Below are positions 1-5,234 of a stretch of 5,841 bases of DNA, in pieces. The notes under the pieces were generated by a model, which was given only the letters and a program-made list of their open reading frames with translations, was not told where the DNA came from and ran no database searches. Positions within the stretch are counted from its first letter, which is position 1. The number at the start of each line of letters is the position of its first letter. The position numbers and the translations under genes were made by a program. The DNA comes from Sulfurospirillum arcachonense (lineage in GTDB: Bacteria > Campylobacterota > Campylobacteria > Campylobacterales > Sulfurospirillaceae), in assembly GCA_015662785.1 (NCBI GenBank), contig DQTM01000268.1, positions 1 through 5,841 of the forward strand, read 5' to 3'.

Positions 1-90
1 ATAAAAAAGCATTTAGAGTTTAAGCTAAGTGGTTATACGATAGAAAATATTATACTAAAAGGCAAGTGTAAAAAATGCAATCAGATATAA
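1..90 (+). CDS. Fur/PerR-family transcriptional regulator, C-terminal fragment (5' end outside window)
   Basis: Reading frame 1 is open from the first base to a TAA at 88-90 and gives 29 residues. These include HLEFKLSGYTIENIILKGKC and then KKCNQI. The pattern 'H-x2-F-K-x10-L-x-G-x-C-x2-C' matches the end of Fur-family metalloregulators, where a final CxxC (here CKKC, codons 67-78) follows the last beta strand and usually helps bind a structural zinc ion. Fur-family proteins are dimeric cytoplasmic repressors that sense iron, peroxide, zinc or similar signals. The DNA-binding and sensing parts lie outside the window, so the subtype (Fur, PerR, Zur) cannot be told. The gene ends 10 bp inside the 3' end of the convergent gene on the other strand, leaving no room for a private terminator. 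The family call rests on a short segment and is good but not certain. Confidence 0.72.
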   Translation: MKKHLEFKLSGYTIENIILKGKCKKCNQI

Positions 91-602
91 AGCTCAAACC
101 TATCCATCTGTTTTAAAAGTGATTCAAAAAGTTTTTGTGCATGTTTTAACATCTTTTCATTTTGATGTTCTGCTTTTTCAAGAATTTTATCTAATGTTTT
201 AAGTGTTTTATCACTTAGATAATTTTTCGTATCTAAATTATCAGTTTTTGGGAGGTATTGGTTTATATCAAAGGCACTATTTGTTATTTCAGCCATACTG
301 AAATTTTCTTCACTATCTTTTACGTTTTCCATGTACTGTTCAAGCATAGGCTTAATAGTTTTCATGGCTGCATCTATCTCTTTTTTATCTTGTGCATCTA
401 TACCGTTGCCTTCATAGTGAAAGCTATATCCATAGGAGTGAGTAAGACTAAGCATCATACTTGTTGAGTTATCATCTTTTTTGTATGCAACTTCTGAAGA
501 TTTTTCATCATACATTTTTAAATCTATTTTGTCTCCACTGCTTGTTTGCATAGAAAAATTAAAATCATTATAGTTGTAGTTACTTGTATTGATACTTAAC
601 AT
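81..602 (-). CDS. Hypothetical protein, 173 residues, conserved function unknown
   Basis: I do not recognise this protein with confidence. It has no signal peptide, no transmembrane segment and no cysteine, so it is probably cytoplasmic. Residues about 11-65 are rich in short alternating polar and hydrophobic stretches (NFSMQTSSGDKIDLKMYD, then SMMLSLTHSYGYSFHYEG) that suggest beta strands. Residues about 71-95 and 131-168 look like amphipathic helices, the second with many Lys, Glu and Leu and possibly coiled-coil. The layout vaguely resembles small DUF proteins of Proteobacteria and Campylobacterota, but I cannot name the family. The ATG start is supported by AAAGGA six bases upstream (609-614). 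It follows the permease gene by 53 bp on the same strand, so it could be cotranscribed, but the spacer holds an unusual dyad repeat. Its 3' end overlaps the convergent Fur-family gene. Confidence 0.85.
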   Translation of the reverse strand: MLSINTSNYNYNDFNFSMQTSSGDKIDLKMYDEKSSEVAYKKDDNSTSMMLSLTHSYGYSFHYEGNGIDAQDKKEIDAAMKTIKPMLEQYMENVKDSEENFSMAEITNSAFDINQYLPKTDNLDTKNYLSDKTLKTLDKILEKAEHQNEKMLKHAQKLFESLLKQMDRFELYI

Positions 603-611
603 AATTTATCC

Positions 612-652
612 TTTACATGTAAACAATATCGACAAAAGTCTATTTACATGTA
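612..652. repeat. Paired TTTACATGTA elements forming an inverted repeat before the 173-residue gene
   Basis: Positions 612-623 read TTTACATGTAAA, a perfect 12-bp palindrome. Positions 643-652 repeat TTTACATGTA 31 bp later, about three helical turns. Because the core TACATGTA is self-complementary, the copies can also pair with each other: 614-623 with 643-652 gives a perfect 10-bp stem. The 19-nt loop contains a small inner GAC-AAAA-GTC hairpin (631-640). In the minus-strand transcript the stem ends directly against the ribosome binding site of the downstream gene (609-614). No U tract follows, so it is not a classical terminator. It may be an operator pair, an RNA hairpin affecting translation or mRNA processing, or chance in AT-rich DNA. 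Confidence 0.6.
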
Positions 653-655
653 GGA

Positions 656-1444
656 TTAGTCTTTCATATTCTTTTCTAATCTACTAGCATAATATGAAAT
701 AGGGTAAGTAAGTGCCAAATAACCGAGTGCTAAAGGTATATAACTCTCTAATGTGGAATAAGTATAAGCATTGACCTCTTGAGCATTCATAGTGAACTCA
801 CTAATTGATATAATGGAAAGTAGAGATGAATCTTTTATTATTGAAGCAAATTGTCCAGTAAGTGGGGGCAAAATTCTTTTATATGCTTGTGGAAATATAA
901 TGTACATGTAAGACTGTGTAGGAGTAAATCCAAGTGATTTTGCAGATTCATACTGTCCTTTATCTATGCTTTTTACACCTGCTCGTATGATTTCACTTAC
1001 ATAAGCACTTGCAAACATAGAAAGAATAACAGTTCCTATAATGTAACGATTATCAAAGCCAAGATTGTTTGCAAAGACATAAAAAAAGATAAGAATTTGA
1101 ACTAAAAGTGGAGTTCCTCTGATGATTTCAATGTAAAAACGTGAAAAAAATCGAAGTAGTATAAACTTTGAGTTTTGTCCATAAGCAAATAAAACACCAA
1201 AAATAAGACTAAGTATAAGAGCAAAAAATGAGATATAGATCGTAACTAAAAATCCATCTATAAATTTTTGTCTGTACTCATATATACTTTCCCAGTAAAA
1301 ATCATAAGATATAGTTGTAAACATAATATAAAACAAAAATCCTATGATAGTAAATAACAGTAAAAAGTTGAAGATGTAAACACTCTTACGAGTCTTTACA
1401 CCCTCTTTTTGGTCAATGACCTGAATAAAATAGTCTTTTAAAAT
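656..1444 (-). CDS. Polar amino acid ABC transporter permease (HisM/GlnP family), start codon uncertain
   Basis: This is the inner-membrane permease that, with the adjacent binding protein and an ATPase, would import a polar amino acid. Numbering from the TTG at 1336, residues 28-52 form a helix beginning GFLVTIYIS. The signature EIIRGTPLLVQ is at 70-80, and the EAA loop that contacts the ATPase is near 129-158 (YESAKSLGF, then FPQAYKRILPPL). KDSSL is at 168-172 and the last helix at about 199-218. The frame stays open 36 more codons, to a TAG at 1448-1450. That stretch encodes a Lys/Arg-bearing segment (DQKEGVKTRKS) and then a hydrophobic helix (FNFLLLFTIIGFLFYIMF), as expected for a real N-terminus. 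It contains no ATG, GTG or TTG. I place the start at ATT (1442-1444), six bases after a weak AGGGA, giving 262 residues. TTG at 1336 or ATG at 1324 would cut into the first helix. No ATPase gene lies in the window. Confidence 0.85.
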   Translation of the reverse strand: MLKDYFIQVIDQKEGVKTRKSVYIFNFLLLFTIIGFLFYIMFTTISYDFYWESIYEYRQKFIDGFLVTIYISFFALILSLIFGVLFAYGQNSKFILLRFFSRFYIEIIRGTPLLVQILIFFYVFANNLGFDNRYIIGTVILSMFASAYVSEIIRAGVKSIDKGQYESAKSLGFTPTQSYMYIIFPQAYKRILPPLTGQFASIIKDSSLLSIISISEFTMNAQEVNAYTYSTLESYIPLALGYLALTYPISYYASRLEKNMKD

Positions 1445-1453
1445 ATGCTATCC

Positions 1454-2239
1454 CTAGAAAAAGAACTGTATGCCAAGCTTATCAAATGTAGCTCGTGCTT
1501 CTGTGAGGTACTTTTTTGAAAGCTCACTAAAAGTTCCATCACTTTTTGCTTGTTTTATAAAAGCATCGACTTTTGTTTTAAGTTCTGTATTACCTTTTTT
1601 GATTGCCATTCCCCAATGCTCAGGTGAGTCTTGAAAAGGTTCAAGTAGTGCAATAGTTGTTTTTTGGTGTTTGTTCCAGTTTTTGTAGATAGTAAGTTGG
1701 TCATATAAAAAGCCATCTGCTTTTTTCTGAATAACTTCTAACACAGCAGCATTTTCTTTATCAAAAACCAATAAATCAGCATTTTTTAGGTATTTTCTAG
1801 CATAAATATGACCAGTTGTTCCCTTTTTTACTGCTATTGTTTTACCTTTTTTGTTCAAATCAGTCACACTTTTAACACCACTTGATGGGTTTGTTAAAAT
1901 GGCTAAGTTTGATTGTGCATAAGGTACAGAAAAATCTATAGTTTTAGCACGCTGTTTTGTTATAGTCATAGATGAGATTATCAAATCTACTTTTTTTGTT
2001 TTTAGTGAAGGAATAAGTCCATCCCAAGCGATATTTTCAATCACAACTTCACGATTCAAATACTTACCAAGAGCATAAGCTAAATCAACACTAACCCCTG
2101 AAGGTTTGCCTTGTTTATCACTCATCTCAAATGGTGGATATTGAAGTTCCATTCCAACTACCAACGGTTTGTCGATAGCAACTAAGTTTGTCATAGTTAA
2201 AAATAGCGTAACTAAAAGAGCGCTAATTAGTTTTAACAT
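1454..2239 (-). CDS. Periplasmic amino acid-binding protein of an ABC transporter (SBP family 3)
   Basis: This 261-residue protein is an extracellular solute-binding protein family 3 member that captures a polar amino acid in the periplasm and delivers it to the permease encoded just downstream. Residues 1-21 form a signal peptide (one Lys, a hydrophobic core, likely cleavage after LVA). Family signatures follow: YPPFEM at 34-39, GKPSGVSVDLAYALGK at 44-59, WDGLIPSLKTKKVDLIISSM at 72-91, and TITKQRAKTIDFSVPY at 92-107. Arg97 is the expected contact for the substrate carboxylate. KKGTTG is at 138-143, and ADGFLYD at 174-180 carries the Asp (180) expected to bind the amino group. The ligand cannot be fixed from this. 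The ATG has AAAGGA (2245-2250) five bases upstream. The gene follows ygiQ by 53 bp and precedes the permease by 9 bp. The tail ending in three Phe is longer than the usual C-terminus. Confidence 0.93.
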   Translation of the reverse strand: MLKLISALLVTLFLTMTNLVAIDKPLVVGMELQYPPFEMSDKQGKPSGVSVDLAYALGKYLNREVVIENIAWDGLIPSLKTKKVDLIISSMTITKQRAKTIDFSVPYAQSNLAILTNPSSGVKSVTDLNKKGKTIAVKKGTTGHIYARKYLKNADLLVFDKENAAVLEVIQKKADGFLYDQLTIYKNWNKHQKTTIALLEPFQDSPEHWGMAIKKGNTELKTKVDAFIKQAKSDGTFSELSKKYLTEARATFDKLGIQFFF

Positions 2240-2266
2240 AATAATCCTTTCTTAAAAAGTTTCAAC

Positions 2267-2272
2267 ATTGTA
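2267..2272 (-). promoter_or_regulatory. Candidate -10 element for the binding protein-permease operon
   Basis: The minus strand reads TACAAT here (five of six bases of TATAAT), inside TATACAAT (2267-2274). It lies 27 bases before the binding-protein ATG, so transcription would start near 2260 and leave a leader of about 20 bases carrying the AAAGGA site. No clear -35 box is seen, which is common in Campylobacterota. The same 8-mer occurs before the MFS gene. Readthrough from the upstream ygiQ-like gene is also possible because no terminator separates them. Confidence 0.35.
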
Positions 2273-2292
2273 TAGTTTGTTTTCTTAGTTTC

Positions 2293-4011
2293 TTATGAGT
2301 CTAAACCACTCCTAAAAACTTTATGTCCTTTTTTGATTACAATTGCTTTTTGTTTCTCTTTTTTATGTACATCTTTTTCAACAAAGATAGGTTTTCTTGT
2401 TTGGGGGTCTAGTTCGGTATAGTACATTAAAGTAGAATAAGTTGAAGGTGTTGGAGTGAAAATTTGAGCCTGTTCAGGGTTCATCTTTAGCACATTTGTA
2501 GCAAAATCTTTGAGATTGTACATGTTTTGTTCTTTACATCCTGGGTGTGCTGCTATGAGGTAGTAGGTTAAAAACTGTTTTTTCCCTGATTCTTTATTTA
2601 GCTTGTCAAAAAGTTTCTTAAAATCAACAAGAGATTGTTTCCCTGGTTTTCTCATATATGCTAAAACTTCATCATCAATATGTTCAGGAGCTACTTTCAT
2701 TTGACCACTTATGTGATGGTTTACTATCTCTTTAAGGTAGTTATATCCATTGTATTTATCATCACTAATGAGGTCATAGCGTATGCCACTTGCAATAAAT
2801 GCTTTTTTTATTCCTTTTACAGCTCTGATTTTTCTTAGCATTTTTATCTGAGCCGAGTGGTCTGTTTTCATAGTTTTACACATAGTTGGAGTCATACAAG
2901 CCTTATTCTCACATGTTCCTTTTTTTATTTTTTTATCACACTCAAAGCCGTACATATTGGCTGTTGGTCCTCCAACATCAGAGATGATACCTTTGAAGTC
3001 TTTATATGTTGTAAACTTTTTTGCCTCTTTTAAAATTGATTCTTCACTTCTACTTCGTATGGTTCTGCCTTGATGAACCCCAATAGCACAGAAGTTACAC
3101 TCTCCATAGCAGCCTTGGTGCGTGTTTATAGAAAACTTTATGGTTTCCAATGCTTTTACCTTGCCGTCAGGTTGATGATAAGGGTGCAAATCTCTCTCGT
3201 AATCCAAGTCACTGATGCTATCTAGCTCACTAGTAGTCAGGTTTATAGCAGGAGCATTTTGAATGAGATACCTAGTGTCAACTTTTTGGCAAAGTCCTTT
3301 AGCACTTACGGGGTCGTTATTATGGTAAAAGTCATCAAACATATCAATAAATTTGTTTTTATCTTTTAAGCATTCATCGTGACTAGGAAGCTGTATATAC
3401 TCCTCTCTTGGTTCTTTTGAGATGTAGCTAACACCTCTTACATGTAGAGGTTTATCACCATTTTTAAGAGAATTAGCTAGTTCAATTACACTATTTTCAG
3501 CCATACCAAATACAAGATAATCTGCTTTTGCATCAAAGATGATAGACTTTCTAAGTTTATTTGACCAAAAGTCGTAGTGAGTTACGCGTCTAAGACTAGC
3601 TTCAATGCCCCCAAGAACGATAGGAACTGTATCTTTGTAGTGTTGACGTATGAGGTTACAGTATTTGAGCGTCGCCATATCTGGACGTTTGTTATTTTTG
3701 CCCCCTGGTGTATAGTCATCGTCACTTCTAAACCTTTTTGTTGCAGTGTAGTTTGAAACCATAGAATCAACACTACCTCCACTAACTCCCCAAAAAAGCT
3801 TAGGCTCTCCAAGTCGTTTTATATCAACATCACTTTTTATATCAGGTTGTCCGATGATACCCACACGATATCCAGCACGCTGTAAAACACGCCCAATGAC
3901 TGCCACACCCATATAAGGTGAATCTATATAAGCATCGCTTGTAATAAGAATAATATCAAGTTTTTTCCAACCTCTTTTTTTCATCTCGCTTCTTGTGGTT
4001 GGTAAAAACAT
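2293..4011 (-). CDS. ygiQ: YgiQ family radical SAM protein
   Basis: This 572-residue protein belongs to the YgiQ (UPF0313) family of radical S-adenosylmethionine proteins, whose substrate is not known to me. The N-terminal part (about 1-180) is the B12-binding-like fold typical of the family, with FLPTTRSEM, ILITSDAYIDSP and LGGIEASLRRVTHYDFWS. The radical SAM cluster motif CYGECNFC (Cys301, Cys305, Cys308) follows INTHQG and should hold a 4Fe-4S cluster that cleaves SAM. DVGGPTANMYGFEC and a second group of cysteines (358, 367, 372, 378) follow, and later APEHIDD (441-447) and AAHPGC (487-492). From memory the E. coli protein is about 740 residues; this one lacks most of the basic C-terminal tail and the insert before the SAM motif. 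The ATG start fits the family beginning and has AGGA (4019-4022) seven bases upstream. It is transcribed divergently from the MFS gene. Confidence 0.95.
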   Translation of the reverse strand: MFLPTTRSEMKKRGWKKLDIILITSDAYIDSPYMGVAVIGRVLQRAGYRVGIIGQPDIKSDVDIKRLGEPKLFWGVSGGSVDSMVSNYTATKRFRSDDDYTPGGKNNKRPDMATLKYCNLIRQHYKDTVPIVLGGIEASLRRVTHYDFWSNKLRKSIIFDAKADYLVFGMAENSVIELANSLKNGDKPLHVRGVSYISKEPREEYIQLPSHDECLKDKNKFIDMFDDFYHNNDPVSAKGLCQKVDTRYLIQNAPAINLTTSELDSISDLDYERDLHPYHQPDGKVKALETIKFSINTHQGCYGECNFCAIGVHQGRTIRSRSEESILKEAKKFTTYKDFKGIISDVGGPTANMYGFECDKKIKKGTCENKACMTPTMCKTMKTDHSAQIKMLRKIRAVKGIKKAFIASGIRYDLISDDKYNGYNYLKEIVNHHISGQMKVAPEHIDDEVLAYMRKPGKQSLVDFKKLFDKLNKESGKKQFLTYYLIAAHPGCKEQNMYNLKDFATNVLKMNPEQAQIFTPTPSTYSTLMYYTELDPQTRKPIFVEKDVHKKEKQKAIVIKKGHKVFRSGLDS

Positions 4012-4042
4012 CTTTGTATCCTAGTGGTTATTTATAAAAATT

Positions 4043-4048
4043 ATTATA
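4043..4048 (-). promoter_or_regulatory. Candidate -10 box for the ygiQ-like gene
   Basis: The minus strand has a perfect TATAAT here, 31 bases before the ATG at 4011. Transcription would start near 4036 and give a leader of about 24 bases that includes the AGGA ribosome binding site. The upstream side is T-rich (CTTTTTTATTC inside the MFS gene start) instead of having a -35 hexamer, as in the Campylobacter/Helicobacter sigma-70 pattern. It overlaps the candidate -10 of the divergent MFS gene. Confidence 0.5.
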
Positions 4049-4052
4049 CAAT
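4047..4052 (+). promoter_or_regulatory. Candidate -10 box for the MFS-APC transporter genes
   Basis: The plus strand reads TACAAT (within TATACAAT, 4045-4052). A start site about seven bases downstream would fall on or within a few bases of the MFS ATG at 4059, so this transcript would be leaderless or nearly so. An alternative -10, TATAAA at 4033-4038, would give a leader of about 14 bases, still without a Shine-Dalgarno. The element overlaps the TATAAT of the opposite strand, so the two promoters could not be occupied together. Confidence 0.35.
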
Positions 4053-4058
4053 AATTAG

Positions 4059-5198
4059 ATGAATAAAAAAGCACTAGCTATTATAGTATATAACATTATG
4101 GTTGTTTTGTCTGTGATGTATGCAACTCAACCCCTTCAACCACTTTTAGCAGAAGAGTTTGGTATTAGTATGACTCAATCTTCGCTGTTTACTGCTGTGA
4201 TTATGTTTTGGCTTGGTATCGCTCCTATAGTTTATGGATATATACTTGAGAGTGTTAGTTCCAAAAAAATGCTTATAACTGCTTCAATAATCTTGTTTTT
4301 TACAAATTTAGTTTTAGGTTTTAGCAATAGTTTTGAGATGTTTTTACTCGCACGTTGTGTTGAGGGTTTGGTTGTTCCTGCTATATTGACTTCTTCAATG
4401 ACTATCTTAGCAAATATAGATAAAAAAAACATACAATTCAATATGTCAGTTTACGTTGCAGCAACTGTCTTTGGTGGATTAGTAGGAAGAGTTATGTCAG
4501 GTTTTATAGCAACTGAGTTTGGCTGGAGAGTGGTTTTTTTCTCTTTGAGTTTTGCTCTTTTAATAGCGCTGTACTTTATAAAAAACCTAAAACTTGATGT
4601 AAATGCCAAGCTTACAAAAGCAACTTTGCATGATGTTATTGATATTTTAAAAGACAAGAGGTTTGTTCTTATTTACTTTATGATGTTTAGCGTATTTTTT
4701 GTTTTTGCAGGACTTTTAAATATGATGCCATTTAGGATGAAAGAGTTGTTTGGTGATGTTTCTGAAACTACTATCGGACTTCTTTACCTTGGTTACGGAA
4801 GTGGTATTGTTGTTGCACTGCTCTCACGAAAAATTGTAAAATTCTTTGGTAATGAGATAAAAACCATACTCGTAGGGGGAGCTTTTTATACAGTTATGAC
4901 ACTGTTTTTTATTAGTGAAGATTTAGTTGTTATATTTGCAATGATGTTTCTACTGTGTATTGGTATGTTTACAGTTCACTCTATAGCAACTGGTTTAGCA
5001 AACACTATGAAAGAGTCTCAAAAAGGGCTTACGAGTGGAATGTATCTTACATTTTATTATATTGGTGGAGCTATTGGCTCTATTGTTCCTTCTATGGTCT
5101 ACAGTAAATATGGTTGGCATAGCATGATGGCTACTTTTGTGTTTTTGCTTCTGACAGTTTTTATTTTACTGTTTATAAACAGAAAAGTTTTTGCATAG
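4059..5198 (+). CDS. MFS family transporter, 12 transmembrane segments
   Basis: This 379-residue inner-membrane protein is a Major Facilitator Superfamily secondary transporter, probably a drug/metabolite efflux or small-solute carrier related to the YnfM-like group. TM1 contains VMYATQPLQPLLAEEFGIS (19-37), typical of that group. The motif A region lies between TM2 and TM3 (G60-YILESVSSKK-70), less basic than the consensus. Arg99 with EG at 102-103 marks TM4, and a Gly-rich TM5 stretch runs from FGGLVGRVMSGF to GWRVVFF (138-161). A charged central loop (about 174-201) separates two six-helix halves. The length is normal. The ATG at 4059 gives a short Lys-bearing cytoplasmic N-terminus, but I see no Shine-Dalgarno before it. 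The next Met (codon at 4098) would delete half of TM1 and has no better site. An APC permease gene follows after 36 bp. The substrate cannot be predicted. Confidence 0.92.
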   Translation: MNKKALAIIVYNIMVVLSVMYATQPLQPLLAEEFGISMTQSSLFTAVIMFWLGIAPIVYGYILESVSSKKMLITASIILFFTNLVLGFSNSFEMFLLARCVEGLVVPAILTSSMTILANIDKKNIQFNMSVYVAATVFGGLVGRVMSGFIATEFGWRVVFFSLSFALLIALYFIKNLKLDVNAKLTKATLHDVIDILKDKRFVLIYFMMFSVFFVFAGLLNMMPFRMKELFGDVSETTIGLLYLGYGSGIVVALLSRKIVKFFGNEIKTILVGGAFYTVMTLFFISEDLVVIFAMMFLLCIGMFTVHSIATGLANTMKESQKGLTSGMYLTFYYIGGAIGSIVPSMVYSKYGWHSMMATFVFLLLTVFILLFINRKVFA

Positions 5199-5224
5199 TT
5201 TAGTTAAAATCTTGCTTTACATAT

Positions 5225-5229
5225 AAGGA
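5225..5229 (+). promoter_or_regulatory. Ribosome binding site deciding a TTG start
   Basis: AAGGA lies five bases before TTG at 5235. The frame has an in-frame TAA at 5205-5207 and no ATG or GTG between that stop and the TTG. The first in-frame ATG is codon 34, after the whole of TM1, so TTG is the natural start. Confidence 0.7.
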
Positions 5230-5234
5230 ACAAA

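Noticed and set aside
258..467. Plus-strand open frame of 69 codons antisense to the 173-residue gene
   Set aside because: It is hydrophobic only because it is antisense to Lys/Glu-rich helices; no ribosome binding site, no recognisable family, and the opposite strand has a well-supported gene.
612..652. Intrinsic terminator between the permease and the 173-residue gene
   Set aside because: The stem is real, but neither strand has a T tract directly after it and the stem is AT-rich, so termination is unlikely.
1454..1456. Stop-codon recoding (amber readthrough or pyrrolysine) joining binding protein and permease
   Set aside because: Two in-frame TAG codons would both need to be read, and no recoding element or tRNA-Pyl gene is visible; the tight operon explanation is simpler.
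3433..3451. Perfect 6-bp hairpin ACCTCT-TACATGT-AGAGGT
   Set aside because: It is inside ygiQ-like coding sequence (His-Val-Arg-Gly-Val region) with no U tract; probably coincidence, noted only for its TACATGTA core.
3582..3812. Minus-strand open frame of 76 codons in an alternative frame of the ygiQ-like gene
   Set aside because: It lies wholly inside a strongly recognisable YgiQ coding region and resembles no known protein.
4041..4055. Fur-box-like AT-rich dyad (ATTAT-ACA-ATAAT)
   Set aside because: Tempting given the Fur-family gene at the left edge, but such dyads arise easily in AT-rich promoters and it is explained by the overlapping -10 boxes.
4232..4657. Two minus-strand open frames (4232-4441 and 4451-4657) antisense to the MFS gene
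   Set aside because: Both are shadows of a confident MFS gene and have no start context or family resemblance.
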